This document shows positions 1-9,214 of a DNA stretch of 47,720 bases, one piece after another; position 1 is the stretch's first letter; each line of letters begins with the position of its first letter. Source of the DNA: Moraxella caprae DSM 19149 (GTDB lineage Bacteria; Pseudomonadota; Gammaproteobacteria; Pseudomonadales; Moraxellaceae); assembly GCF_000426885.1 (NCBI RefSeq), contig NZ_KE384584.1:1-47720 (forward strand), read 5' to 3'. Both the position numbers and the translations under genes were made by a program. Under the pieces are notes generated by a model. The model worked only from the letters and a program-made list of their open reading frames with translations. It was not told the origin of the DNA and did no database searches.

Positions 1-615
1 ATGAATAGATTGATTAGTATCAACGAAGCTTCCAAACAACTTGGCGTGTCCATCTCAACATTACGCAGATGGGACGAAAGTGGTGTGCTTGTTGCCGAAA
101 GAACACCTAAAGGACACAGACGTTACGATATTAGTAAAATCAACCCAAACCTACTGCATGGCATAGGCAACAAAGACCGAAAAACCATTGCCTATGCACG
201 AGTATCAAGCCACGACCAAAAGGACGATTTAGAGCGTCAAATCCAAGTTTTAGAACGCTACTGTGCCAAACAAGGCTGGACTTATGAGGTCATCAATGAT
301 TTAGGTTCTGGCATGAGCTACCATAAAAAAGGACTTAAACAACTGCTTGACGGCATATTAAACAATGAAATCGGCAGATTGGTTTTAACCCATAAAGACC
401 GCCTATTACGCTTTGGTGCAGAACTTGTCTTTGCTATCTGTGAAGCAAGAAACGTTGAAGTTATCATCATCAATCAAGGTGAAAACCCATCCTTTGAAGA
501 AGAGCTTGCTCAAGATGTGCTAGAAATCATTACGGTATTTTCCGCTCGTCTGTATGGTTCACGCAGTAAGAAAAATAAAAAAGTGTTAGAAGCTGTTAAG
601 GCGGTGTTAGAATGA
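1..615 (+). CDS. tnpA: IS607-family transposase TnpA (MerR-type HTH + serine recombinase)
   Basis: DNA-cutting and rejoining enzyme of an IS607-type element. The first ~50 residues form a MerR-like helix-turn-helix (INEASKQLGVSISTLRRW). A small serine-resolvase domain follows, with the family signature YARVSS (nucleophile probably S69), then DLERQI and LTHKDRLLRF. At 204 aa it is the usual IS607 TnpA length and looks intact. The stop overlaps the tnpB start (ATGA-type overlap at 612), as expected for a coupled tnpA-tnpB pair. The gene begins at base 1, so its promoter and the left end of the element lie outside the window. IS607 elements are known to transpose through a circular intermediate with little target specificity. 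Confidence 0.95.
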   Translation: MNRLISINEASKQLGVSISTLRRWDESGVLVAERTPKGHRRYDISKINPNLLHGIGNKDRKTIAYARVSSHDQKDDLERQIQVLERYCAKQGWTYEVINDLGSGMSYHKKGLKQLLDGILNNEIGRLVLTHKDRLLRFGAELVFAICEARNVEVIIINQGENPSFEEELAQDVLEIITVFSARLYGSRSKKNKKVLEAVKAVLE

Positions 616-1800
616 CCGCCATTCGTGGGCACATCATTGAACTAAAACCCAATCACAAACAAGCCACTTATTTTAAAAAGGCTTGCGGGGTTGCAAGATT
701 TGCTTATAATTGGGCATTGGCGGAGTGGAAAAGGCAATACGAACAAGATAAACAATATCGTGATGACTGTTTAGCAAAGAACCTACCCATTAACGAAAGC
801 AAACTCAACAAACCCACACAAGGCAAATTAAGAAAACAGCTTAATGCCATCAAACGCACCCAGTTTCCCTTTATGCTGGAAATTACCAAATGCTCTCCCC
901 AGCTTGCCATTATGCAACTAGGCGATGCCTTTAAACGCTTTTTTAAAGGCGAAAGCAAATACCCCCAATTTCGCAAAAAAGGTGTAAATGACCGTTTTAG
1001 CCTATCCAACGACCAATTTAAACTCAAAACCATCAATAACAAACCATACATTCAAATCCCAAATTTAGGTTTGGTAAGAATGCGTGAAAACTTACGCTTT
1101 GATGGCAAAATCCTATCCGCCAAAGTCTTTACAAAAGGTGGTAAATGGTTTGTGTCCATTGCGGTTGAACTGAACAATAACACACAAGCCAAACAACTTA
1201 AAACCAATCAAACTCTTAAAACAGGTAATGCTGTTGGCATTGATTTAGGCATTACCGACCTTGCCACACTTTCAACAGGAGAAAAGATACAAGCACCAAA
1301 ACCTTTAAAGAATAAACTTAAAAAACTTCAAAGATTATCAAAACAACTTAGCCATAAACAAAAAGGCTCTAAAAATCGTGAAAAAGCGAAAACCAAGCTA
1401 TCACGATTGCATTACAAAATCAGTTGTATCAGAAAAGACTTTTTGCACAAACTCACCACTGATTTGGTAAAACGATTTGATGTGATTTGTATTGAAAACC
1501 TAAATATCAAAGGTATGGTAAAAAAATCGCAAACTAAGCCGTGCTATCAATGATTTAGGGTTTTATGAACTTAAAAGGCAACTCATCTACAAAGCAAATC
1601 AATGGGGCAAGACAGTCAAAGAACTGGATAAGTTTTATCCCTCAAGCAAAACCTGCTCTTGTTGTGGTGTTAAGTTAGATGAATTACCTTTATCTGTTAG
1701 AAACTGGACTTGCCCCAACTGCAACACAAACCACGATAGGGACATCAACGCCAGTATCAACATTTTAAACAAAGCGGATAAGATTTTAACCTTATCTTAA
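612..1800 (+). pseudogene. tnpB: TnpB RNA-guided nuclease of IS607-type element, frameshifted
   Basis: TnpB is the omega-RNA-guided nuclease related to Cas12. The first segment (612-1553) carries the RuvC-I aspartate in GIDLGITDLATL (about D211) and the RuvC-II glutamate in IENLNIKGM (about E295). It then runs into an A7 tract at 1520-1526 and stops early. Removing one A restores a 395-aa protein ending at 1800. The restored part has the zinc finger (CSCCG...CPNC) and the RuvC-III aspartate (DRDINAS). As sequenced, the third catalytic acid and the zinc finger are out of frame, so the nuclease should be dead unless slippage rescues it. A homopolymer sequencing error or phase-variable slippage cannot be excluded. 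Confidence 0.9.
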
Positions 1801-1930
1801 CAAAAATCTTGGCGGGTGAGTTCTATCCCCAATTTTAAAATGCCTATGGAGCTTATGTAAGACCTACGCCAAATGGCAAGGGCAACAAGCGATGAAGTAG
1901 GAAGAAAACGCTAAATTTGCCTTTGGGTAG
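1801..1930 (+). ncRNA. Probable omega-RNA / right end of the IS607-type element
   Basis: The sequence just after the tnpB stop has no ORF. It carries GACCTACGCCAAATGGC and then GATGAAGTAGGAAGAAAAC. Both resemble the conserved block found after many tnpB genes, where the guide-bearing omega-RNA ends. The exact 3' end and the element boundary (somewhere before 2048) cannot be fixed without an empty-site comparison. The call rests on position and motif resemblance only. Confidence 0.5.
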
Positions 1931-2048
1931 ATTTTGGTAGGTTTTTTGGAACGGTTTGACCCATGAAACATTGTTGATTCAAAAACAGTCATGAAAACAC
2001 TCATAAACCAAATACAAAAGAACGTGATGATACTCGTTTAAATCCGTC

Positions 2049-2336
2049 TCACTTAAACTTCACAGGTCGCTCGGCATTGGGATAATGATGTTCATGCTCG
2101 ACATCACAGTCCTCGCCCACCGTTGCCCCCTTATCATCCTTAGGCTTTTCAATATAGCCTGTGCGTTCTTCTACGGGCAGGTACTCATGCTCCCACACCA
2201 TGACCGCTTGCATGCAGGTTTGGCGTTGTTCGTCCGTTAGGCGAACGCCATTATCCCATTTACCAATCTCAATGGCGGTGCGGAATTTGGCGACGATTTC
2301 GGGGGTTAGGCTGTTTAGGATGTCTTGTTTGTTCAT
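2049..2336 (-). CDS. YeaC-like DUF1315 family protein
   Basis: Small soluble protein of 95 aa matching the YeaC/DUF1315 family by its conserved core: a start like MNKQDILNSLTPEIVAKF, then AIEIGKWDNGVRLTDEQRQTC, then a segment with VWEHEYLP. No signal peptide or membrane segment is seen. The C-terminal tail is acidic and His-rich (EDCDVEHEHHYP). The family has no established function. The gene sits directly downstream of the broken DUF853 gene on the same strand, and the IS607-type element inserted beyond its 3' end. Confidence 0.8.
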   Translation of the reverse strand: MNKQDILNSLTPEIVAKFRTAIEIGKWDNGVRLTDEQRQTCMQAVMVWEHEYLPVEERTGYIEKPKDDKGATVGEDCDVEHEHHYPNAERPVKFK

Positions 2337-2356
2337 GTTTGACCTTTTTGATTGGA

Positions 2357-3610
2357 TTATTTAAGTAAGTTTTTTATCACACCCATCAGTCCACGGCTGA
2401 TTGCTCGGGTCGCTTGCTTATTCAACTGACTGCCCAGTGCGTCCGCCACATCATACGCCATGCCTTGATTGCGACTTTTACGCCCGCCTGACAGACCACC
2501 AATAAAACCATCTAACGCCCCCAGCTCTTTTTTGTCTGATGATTGGACTGATTGGCTTTTTGCCTTGTCTTGTTCTGCTTCTTCTTTTTGGGCAAACTGT
2601 TGGGCTTCTAGCTATGCCAAAGCCTCAAATGCCGAATGATTGTCCACGCTATCTTTATAATAGCGATACAGCACATCCGACTCAAAGCTGGCTCGGCACT
2701 CTTCGGATGTCAAAGGCGACAAGGCAGACGCAGGCGGTAGGATATAGGCACGCTCGACCACGTTTGGCATGCCCTTTTCATCCAAAAATGAGACAAGAGC
2801 CTCGCCAACACCAAGCTCGGTAATGGCACTGGCGACATGCAAATTTGGGTTGGTGGGAAATACACCCCACCCCCTTAGAGCGAATCAGTCTGACCACCTG
2901 CTCTGTCAGAGCCGATGATGCATTGTCAAACATGAGATGAGCCTCATCAAAGAATAAGACAAATTTGGGCTTGTCAAGGTCGCCCACTTCGGGAAACCTC
3001 TCAAAAATCTCTGCCAAAAACCACAACAAAAACGCACTGTACAGACGGGGCGAGAGCATGAGCTTTTGGGCATTTAGGATATTAATCACGCCCCGACCGC
3101 CCTCGGTCTGCACCCAGTCTTCTAGGTTCAGCTCAGGCTCGCCAAAAAAGTCATTACCCCTTTCACTCTCTAACTGTAAAAGCTGACGCTGTATCGCCCC
3201 AACACTCGCTGGCGAGACGTTGCCATACTGCGTGCGATAGGTTTTGGCGTTATCAGCGACGTGAGTGAGCATGGCTTTATAGATCTTTTAAATCTATCAA
3301 ATGCCGTACACGTCCCAAAACCGCACAGGAAACCCTGTTAGATGGTCATCGGTCATGCCAAATTCTTGCATACGCTCGCCAATCTTACCGCTTGCCACGC
3401 CTGCACGACCAAGCCCTGATAAGTCGCCTTTGACATCCACCAAAAAACTGGCACACCTGCACGGCTAAAACCCTCTGCCATGGTTCTAAGCGTGACGGTC
3501 TTACCCGTGCCTGTCGCCCCTGCGATGAGTCCATGGCGGTTTGCCATGCTGCCTAAGAGATTCATTTGGCTGGCGGTGTCAATCGTGCGAGCAATGGGAA
3601 ATGTGGTCAT
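2357..3610 (-). pseudogene. HerA-like DUF853 (YjgR-type) ATPase, multiply broken
   Basis: Relic of a ~500-aa DUF853/HerA-like P-loop ATPase. The reading starts at 3610 with ...MNLLGSMANRHGLIAG and a Walker A, GATGTGKT. Four kinds of lesion are visible. A T run (3442-3447) is one base short and shifts the frame. The product stops at 3297-3299 after FWDVYGI, and roughly 60 residues before MLTHVADNAKTYRTQYG are missing. A one-base loss near 2865-2872, after VRLIRSKGVG, is followed by a second internal deletion of about 50 residues. An in-frame TAG lies at 2612-2614. The Walker B-like FFDEAHLMF and the family's C-terminus (SGGRKSRNQGMAYDVADALG...GLMGVIKNLLK) are still legible. No functional product is expected. 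Confidence 0.9.
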
Positions 3611-3731
3611 AATGTGCCTTTTGGTAGGTGTAAAAGCATGAATGAATTTTAGTGAGTTATCCAAACAGCCATTATACTTATCTTTTAAAATAAAGTAAAT
3701 TTTATCCTAAGTAAATGCCCATCTGACTGCA

Positions 3732-4667
3732 TCACAAAAAATTAAATCGCCCATCATCGCCCATCGCCTGTGGTAAATCATCCGTCGCCACGCCCATGAG
3801 TGCCAAGGTCTCACGCTCTATCAGCCGTGTAATCGTATCTAAGGGCAAATCATTTTGTGCCACGCCAAACGGCTCTTCTAGCTGACTGCTTAGCTCATCA
3901 AGCCCCAAAAACATATAGGCAAGCAGTCCCACCAAAAACGGCGTCCAAATCCCCAGTACCGACTCAATACCAAACGGCAACATCCAACAAAAACAAAACA
4001 CCGCCCGATGAAGTAGCACCGAATAAACGAGTGGCAAGGGCGTACTACTGATACGGTCGCACCCTGCTTGGATGTTACCCATTTCGATGATGTGGCGTTG
4101 GATACTGGTGTAGATAATGTCGCTGATTTGCCCTGATTTGACAGCATGGATAAGACGGTGTTGTATTCGCTCTAACACCACCTGTGGGGCGTTGATGTGC
4201 TGACGAATGAGCGTATTTAACTCATCTTTATCTTTATCATCAATATCCAGATAATCGGCAAATCTCTCCACGGGCAGTTTTTGATGACGTAGGCGGTCTC
4301 TAAATAAATTGACAAAAATCAGCATATCCACGAGTATCACTCGCCTGTCATCATCATGTAAAAAATGACTGTCCCGACTCAGATGACGGGTATTGGCAAT
4401 CAAAGCACCCCACAGCTTACGCCCTTCCCACCATCTGTCATAGCAAGCATTGTTCCTAAATCCCAAAAAGATGGACAGCACCACGCCAAACACCGTAAAG
4501 CCGACCGCAGGGACGTTTTTGACGGTGTAGAGCTGATAATGCGACAAGCCCCACGCTATCATAGACACCGCCATAAGCAGGATGATCATCGGTAGCACTT
4601 TGGGCAGTATCGTGCCATGCCACATGAACAGTAGTTTTAGGCTATTGTGTTTATCACGGACTATCAT
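3732..4667 (-). CDS. Bestrophin-like (UPF0187/YneE) anion channel family protein
   Basis: Integral inner-membrane protein of 311 aa of the bestrophin/UPF0187 family. Two hydrophobic segments lie near residues 25-75, with the family signature LGFRNNACYDRWWEGRKLWG just after them. Two more membrane segments lie near residues 215-260 and end in LDELSSQLEEPFG, the conserved acidic motif of bestrophins. Members of this family form pentameric ion channels; the physiological ion in bacteria is often uncertain. The start overlaps the pgeF stop (ATGA at 4664-4667), so translation is probably coupled to pgeF and rluD upstream. Length is typical and the gene looks intact. Confidence 0.88.
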   Translation of the reverse strand: MIVRDKHNSLKLLFMWHGTILPKVLPMIILLMAVSMIAWGLSHYQLYTVKNVPAVGFTVFGVVLSIFLGFRNNACYDRWWEGRKLWGALIANTRHLSRDSHFLHDDDRRVILVDMLIFVNLFRDRLRHQKLPVERFADYLDIDDKDKDELNTLIRQHINAPQVVLERIQHRLIHAVKSGQISDIIYTSIQRHIIEMGNIQAGCDRISSTPLPLVYSVLLHRAVFCFCWMLPFGIESVLGIWTPFLVGLLAYMFLGLDELSSQLEEPFGVAQNDLPLDTITRLIERETLALMGVATDDLPQAMGDDGRFNFL

Positions 4668-5461
4668 AACTTAACAATCACAGTCGCCATACGTCCTGTG
4701 GCGGACTTTTTAGCGTGGGTTTGCTGGCGGTATGAATAGTATTTGGGGTTAGCATAACTGCACGGAACGGTATCGTTTATGACCGTAATATTTAAATGGG
4801 ACAGTTGTAATTTGGTTAATTTTACAATATCAATCAAGCATTTATCATCGTCTTTGTCCGTGATGATATTTTGATACAATCCATCAACTGTCAATGCCAC
4901 TAAGGTTTTATCACTCACTTGGCTGATGATGTCATGGGCTAGGGTTTTGTTAATTTCATAATTATCATGGCTGATACACGCTCCGATGACGGCTTTGATG
5001 TTGGTTTTATTGGTAAACTTTTGATAAGTATTTTTAATAATGCCTTTGGTTAGCCCCTGCCAACCTGCATGAATACAGGCAATTTGGCCATTCTCATTAT
5101 CCGCACAATCATCATTAAAAAGAGCAATCGGCACGCAGTCGGCGGTCATGATAGACAGTCCCACGCCTGCCCTATCAGTGATGAGTGCGTCTGCGTCTTG
5201 GGGGGGTATGGCACAGCTAGCGTGTGCCACAATGTCGCTGTGGATTTGGTTTAGCCAGTGGATTTGGCTTATTTTATCATTTGTCAGTTTATTTAACTCA
5301 TCCAATAACGCCATACGGTTTGCCAAAACTTGCTCGCTGTCATCGCCAACGTGCAACCCCACGTTAAATGAACCATATAAATCATCGCCCCATTTATCAA
5401 ACTTACCTGCGTGGGTTTGAACGATGAGTACATGGTCATTTTGGTATAATATATCAAACAT
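4664..5461 (-). CDS. pgeF: Peptidoglycan editing factor / laccase-domain protein (YfiH family)
   Basis: Cytoplasmic YfiH-family protein of 265 aa. The family is described as a purine-nucleoside phosphorylase/deaminase-like enzyme and, in E. coli, as an editor that removes wrongly built muropeptide precursors. Metal-site motifs are visible: HWLNQIHSD, STMTADCVPIA-like (here IMTADCVPIALF), and CIHAGWQG. The ATG at 5461 (MFDILYQND) is chosen over an upstream in-frame codon because the extra 27 residues match nothing in the family. It lies downstream of rluD on the same strand and overlaps the bestrophin gene, a widely conserved rluD-pgeF pairing. It appears intact. Confidence 0.9.
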   Translation of the reverse strand: MFDILYQNDHVLIVQTHAGKFDKWGDDLYGSFNVGLHVGDDSEQVLANRMALLDELNKLTNDKISQIHWLNQIHSDIVAHASCAIPPQDADALITDRAGVGLSIMTADCVPIALFNDDCADNENGQIACIHAGWQGLTKGIIKNTYQKFTNKTNIKAVIGACISHDNYEINKTLAHDIISQVSDKTLVALTVDGLYQNIITDKDDDKCLIDIVKLTKLQLSHLNITVINDTVPCSYANPKYYSYRQQTHAKKSATGRMATVIVKL

Positions 5462-5579
5462 GATAATCCTGTTAATTTTTAAATTTGATTTTGGATAAAT
5501 TGGTAGGGGTAAATTGCCATTTACCCTTGATAAATCAACCAATTATATAACGTTGAAAATGGCGTTTTGTTTTATAAAA

Positions 5580-6629
5580 CTATTCTTGCAAAATCCCAAT
5601 CATCTTAACCATATCAGACGGCATATCACGACCAAATACCAACGCCTTGCCTGTGGTCGGGTGGACAAAACCGAGCTTGTGGGCGTGCAGGGCTTGACGG
5701 GGGAAATCTATCACCGCTTGGCGAGTGGTGGGAGCAAGACCCGATTTTGGCAATCCGCCATAAACCTTATCGCCAAGCAAGGCATGACCAACATGGGACA
5801 GATGTACACGGATTTGGTGAGTACGCCCCGTCTCCAAACGAACATGGAGCAGACTATAATGCGTACCCAGTGGCGTGGCGGATAGGATGTGCGTGATGGC
5901 AGGTTTACCGCCGTCCGTTACCGTCATCTTGGTGCGATGAATGCGGTGTCGCCCTATCGGTACATCTATCGTGGCATGGCGCAAGATGTCGCTTGGCACA
6001 CCTGTAGCGATACATTGATACTCCCGATAAACCGATTTGTCTTTTAGTTGCTCGGTCAAATCAAGCTGGGCGGTTTTGGTGCGTGCGACAATAAGTAACC
6101 CCGATGTGTCCTTATCAATACGGTGAACCAGTCCTGCCCGTGGCAGGTGGGCATTATCAGGATAATGATACAATAGAGCATTGACCAGCGTGCCTGTGCG
6201 ATTGCCTGCCCCAGGGTGGACGACCAAACCGACAGGCTTATTTATCACAATCACATCATCATCAGCATAGACCACGTCAAGGGGGATATTTTCAGGCAAA
6301 TCTTCGCTGTGATTGTCAAGTGTGGCGGATAGGGTCAAAATATCGCCCAATTTGACACGGTATTTGCTTTTTTGGGGCGTGTCATTGACAAGCAAACTCT
6401 CATCATCAATAAAGCCCTGTATCTGTACTCGGGAAAAGCCGTCAAACACATCGGTGGCGATTTTGTCTAGGCGTGTGCCGATGTCGGATTCGCTTACAGT
6501 GTAGCTTTGGGTAGGCGGATTTGGCGAGTCTGTCTCGGCAAATTCATCATCATTATCATTTAAACTGGATAAATTAGGCAAATCAGATAAATCGTCATTG
6601 GCGGTCTGATTAAAAGAATGCTCTCTCAT
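5580..6629 (-). CDS. rluD: 23S rRNA pseudouridine(1911/1915/1917) synthase RluD
   Basis: Converts uridines of 23S rRNA helix 69 to pseudouridine during 50S maturation. The 349-aa protein has an acidic N-terminal extension (residues 1-45), an S4-type RNA-binding domain (about 50-110), and the RsuA/RluD catalytic domain. The signature HRIDKDTSG places the catalytic Asp at about D172. LETGRTHQIRVHLSHVGHALLGD is the second conserved block. The extension is longer than in E. coli RluD (326 aa). It is divergent from bamD across ~140 bp and precedes pgeF, the usual gammaproteobacterial arrangement. Confidence 0.94.
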   Translation of the reverse strand: MREHSFNQTANDDLSDLPNLSSLNDNDDEFAETDSPNPPTQSYTVSESDIGTRLDKIATDVFDGFSRVQIQGFIDDESLLVNDTPQKSKYRVKLGDILTLSATLDNHSEDLPENIPLDVVYADDDVIVINKPVGLVVHPGAGNRTGTLVNALLYHYPDNAHLPRAGLVHRIDKDTSGLLIVARTKTAQLDLTEQLKDKSVYREYQCIATGVPSDILRHATIDVPIGRHRIHRTKMTVTDGGKPAITHILSATPLGTHYSLLHVRLETGRTHQIRVHLSHVGHALLGDKVYGGLPKSGLAPTTRQAVIDFPRQALHAHKLGFVHPTTGKALVFGRDMPSDMVKMIGILQE

Positions 6630-6767
6630 GATTATGTTTAAATTGCTTGGAAAAAATAAGCCATTTTAGCATTTTTTGTAAAAAATAGCCGATTTTATTT
6701 TGGTGTTGTTCATTCTTAAAATTTTGTGGTAAACTATTTCAAATTGTTATTGTAATCTGGACAAAAA

Positions 6768-7838
6768 ATGAACAAAACTGCCAAACTTACCCTAACCGCC
6801 ATCATGACATCTGCCGTGCTACTTTCTGGTTGCTCCACCCTAAAAGGCATTGGCAAAAAAGACAGTGAAGTTGTACAAAGTGCCGAACAGTCCGAGCTAG
6901 GCTATTATCAAACCGCCCAAACCGCCCTTGAAAAAAACCGTTATAACGAAGCCATGAGTGCGTTAAATAGCTTACGCACGTTTTATCCGACAGGGCAGTA
7001 TGCTGAGCAGGCATTGCTTGATTTGATTTATGCCCAATATCGTGCCAACGACTTTGAGTTGGTAACCAAAAGCACTGCCGAATTTATCCGCTCCTATCCA
7101 ACCAGTCGCCATGTTGATTATGCTCTATACGTCCAAGGCGTAACCAACATGGGCGGGGCTCCCAAAGCCTCCCGCTTATTTAACCTTGACCAGTCCCAAC
7201 GTGATGTATCTTACCTGCGTTTGGCATTCCAAGATTTTTCCAATCTCATCAAGCACTTCCCAAACAGTGCCTACGCCCCTGACGCTGCCCAGCGTATGAG
7301 AGCGATTTATAACGACTTTGCCGAGCATGAACTGGTCGCCGCTCGTTGGTATGTCAAGCGTGATGCTTATGTCGCCGCCGCCAACCGTGCCAAATGGGTG
7401 TTTCAGCACTTCCCCCAATCGGACGGTGTGCCAGAAGCCATCGCCATCTTAGCACACAGCAATGAGCAGTTGGGGCTGACCGACACCGCCAACCAATACA
7501 AAACCCTACTCCAAATCAACTACCCCCAATACCTTGGGGCAAATGGGCAGGTCAATATCGGCAACAGCCAATCTTTTGCCAAAAAAGCCTTATCATCGGT
7601 AAGTTTTGGTAAATTTGGACGTGCCAAAGACACCCCCACCTATCAAGGCGGTCAGTATGACGGTGCGACACGCACACAAATCATCACCTCCGCCCAAGCC
7701 CTTGCCCTGCCCCAAGCAAGCCCTGAAAGTGCCGACATCGCCACACCAAAACCTGCCGACACACGCAACACACGCCGTATCGGTCTAGGTCTGCCTGCCG
7801 ATGAATCCGAGGCAGGTAACACCAACCAAACTCCCTAA
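6768..7838 (+). CDS. bamD: Outer membrane protein assembly factor BamD (lipoprotein)
   Basis: Periplasmic lipoprotein of the BAM complex that inserts beta-barrel proteins into the outer membrane. A lipoprotein signal ends in LLSGC with the lipidated Cys at C22. TPR-type helical repeats follow (YNEAMSALNSLRTFYPTGQYAEQA, then similar repeats to about residue 250). The protein is 356 aa against about 245 in E. coli. The extra ~100 C-terminal residues are low in complexity and rich in Ala, Pro, Thr and Gln, and probably disordered. A strong hairpin terminator follows at 7851, so it is probably monocistronic. Confidence 0.93.
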   Translation: MNKTAKLTLTAIMTSAVLLSGCSTLKGIGKKDSEVVQSAEQSELGYYQTAQTALEKNRYNEAMSALNSLRTFYPTGQYAEQALLDLIYAQYRANDFELVTKSTAEFIRSYPTSRHVDYALYVQGVTNMGGAPKASRLFNLDQSQRDVSYLRLAFQDFSNLIKHFPNSAYAPDAAQRMRAIYNDFAEHELVAARWYVKRDAYVAAANRAKWVFQHFPQSDGVPEAIAILAHSNEQLGLTDTANQYKTLLQINYPQYLGANGQVNIGNSQSFAKKALSSVSFGKFGRAKDTPTYQGGQYDGATRTQIITSAQALALPQASPESADIATPKPADTRNTRRIGLGLPADESEAGNTNQTP

Positions 7839-7850
7839 CATCATCACATT

Positions 7851-7886
7851 TGACCGCCAAAAATCTACCTTTTGGCGGTCAGTTTT
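7851..7886 (+). terminator. Intrinsic terminator after bamD
   Basis: Perfect 12-bp stem TGACCGCCAAAA / TTTTGGCGGTCA with a 7-nt loop (atctacc), located 12 bases after the bamD stop. A short T-rich stretch follows. Confidence 0.8.
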
Positions 7887-7944
7887 GCCAAATCATGGTG
7901 TTGATGATAAAATTGGTTTTATTTTTTGATTTTTAGGAAAAGCT

Positions 7945-8292
7945 ATGGCAATGCCTATTCGTGGCGGTATTCTAACCTGCAATATCGCTGACACCCAAAC
8001 CCTATACAGCAGTTATCTCTCTTTTGTCACTCATGGTGGTATTTTTGTGCCGAGTGCCAGAAAGCACAGCCTTGGCGAAGACGTGTTCGTGGCATTTACC
8101 CTACCCGGCTCTACCGAACGCTATCCGCTTAACGGCAAAATCGTGTGGCTTAATGAAAAAGGCACGCCCAGTAAGCCCGCTGGTTTTGGCATGCAGTTTG
8201 GTACCGACCCTAACAGCCTAAAACTCAAAAACGAAATTGAGCGACTGCTTGCCGGTGAAGTAGAATCCACCAAACCCACTTATACCATGTAA
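7945..8292 (+). CDS. pilZ: PilZ-domain type IV pilus assembly protein
   Basis: A 115-aa single-domain PilZ protein, close in size to P. aeruginosa PilZ, which is required for type IV pilus assembly. The match runs from GGILTCNI through FVTHGGIFVPSARKHSLGE, VFVAFTLPG and GKIVWLNEKG. The c-di-GMP signature (RxxxR plus D/N-x-S-x-x-G) is not preserved: the second motif reads THGG. This suggests, as for PilZ itself, that it does not bind c-di-GMP. A TAGGAAA ribosome site precedes the ATG. It sits alone between two terminators rather than beside holB/tmk. Its presence implies that the organism makes type IV pili. Confidence 0.87.
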   Translation: MAMPIRGGILTCNIADTQTLYSSYLSFVTHGGIFVPSARKHSLGEDVFVAFTLPGSTERYPLNGKIVWLNEKGTPSKPAGFGMQFGTDPNSLKLKNEIERLLAGEVESTKPTYTM

Positions 8293-8341
8293 GTGTTGCG
8301 GACAAAGTTGCCAATTACATGGTTATTTGTTATAATAATGG

Positions 8342-8370
8342 AAAGCACGGATTTTATTCGTGCTTTTTTA
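8342..8370 (+). terminator. Intrinsic terminator after pilZ
   Basis: Stem AAAGCACG / CGTGCTTT around a 9-nt A+T-rich loop, followed directly by a T run. Ends just before the apt leader. Confidence 0.82.
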
Positions 8371-8406
8371 TGGCAATTTTTTAAGATAAATTTTTAAAGA
8401 CAACTT

Positions 8407-8922
8407 ATGAAACACTCACATCCTTTTTGGCAAATCATTCGCACCGTTCCCAATTTTCCCAAAGCAGACATTGATTTTTATGACATCACGCCCCTATTAT
8501 GGCATGTTGATGAACTCATTAACGAGCTTTTAAACGCCCTGCCCGATGGCATGATTGATGAAGTAGAATGCCTTGCTACCACCGAAGCACGGGGCTTTGT
8601 CATCGGTAGTCTGCTATCAGGACGTACTGGCAAACCACTCCTGCTCATTCGTAAAGCTGGCAAACTGCCACCCCCTGTCCATCGCCAAAGCTATGATCTA
8701 GAATACGGCACCGACACCCTAGAAATCAAAGCAGACGCCCCCAAATCCAAAGTGCTACTGGTTGATGACGTGCTTGCCACTGGCGGGACGTTAAAAGCAA
8801 GCAAACTTCTGTGCGAACAAGCAGGGCATGAGGTGCTTGGGGCATTGGTACTGCTTGATTTGCCAAAGTTGCACAGCGATATCGGCATGGATACTTATGC
8901 CGTGATGAATGATGTGGACTGA
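8407..8922 (+). CDS. apt: Adenine phosphoribosyltransferase
   Basis: Cytoplasmic purine-salvage enzyme making AMP from adenine and PRPP. The 171-aa protein shows the type I PRTase PRPP loop VLLVDDVLATGGTLKA, the adenine/flexible-loop region LLIRKAGKLPPPV, and EARGFVIGS. Length is normal for Apt (~170-180 aa). It is probably transcribed alone, since the pilZ terminator lies upstream and the next ~290 bases are non-coding. It complements the de novo purine genes elsewhere in the window. Confidence 0.94.
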   Translation: MKHSHPFWQIIRTVPNFPKADIDFYDITPLLWHVDELINELLNALPDGMIDEVECLATTEARGFVIGSLLSGRTGKPLLLIRKAGKLPPPVHRQSYDLEYGTDTLEIKADAPKSKVLLVDDVLATGGTLKASKLLCEQAGHEVLGALVLLDLPKLHSDIGMDTYAVMNDVD

Positions 8923-9214
8923 CGGCAATCCAATACCAAAATACTCAAATCAGAGCACACACTAAATAATCCCACTAACTTCTTGATTGTGTTGGGTATT
9001 CTTTGGCTTTATTAGACCAAATACAGTAAAAAAATACCCGACCTTTTACAACCATCTAATCTGTAAAATACACCATCTGTTTTTGCTTGAAAAATCAAAC
9101 CCAGCTCAACCTATCTTTAGGCCATTACTCACAGTCAAAACATAACAATCCATACTTTTATTGTGGTGAATTTTTTTGTATAATAGCAATAATATTCATT
9201 TAACATCATACATT
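8923..9214. other. Non-coding gap between apt and the macA relic
   Basis: About 290 A+T-rich bases without a convincing ORF, RNA or terminator. A TATAAT-like hexamer at about 9179-9184 lies close to the macA start and could be part of its promoter. Nothing else is recognised. Confidence 0.5.

Noticed and set aside
704-1051. Minus-strand ORF inside tnpB
   Set aside because: Opposite a well-supported TnpB coding frame, with no family match.
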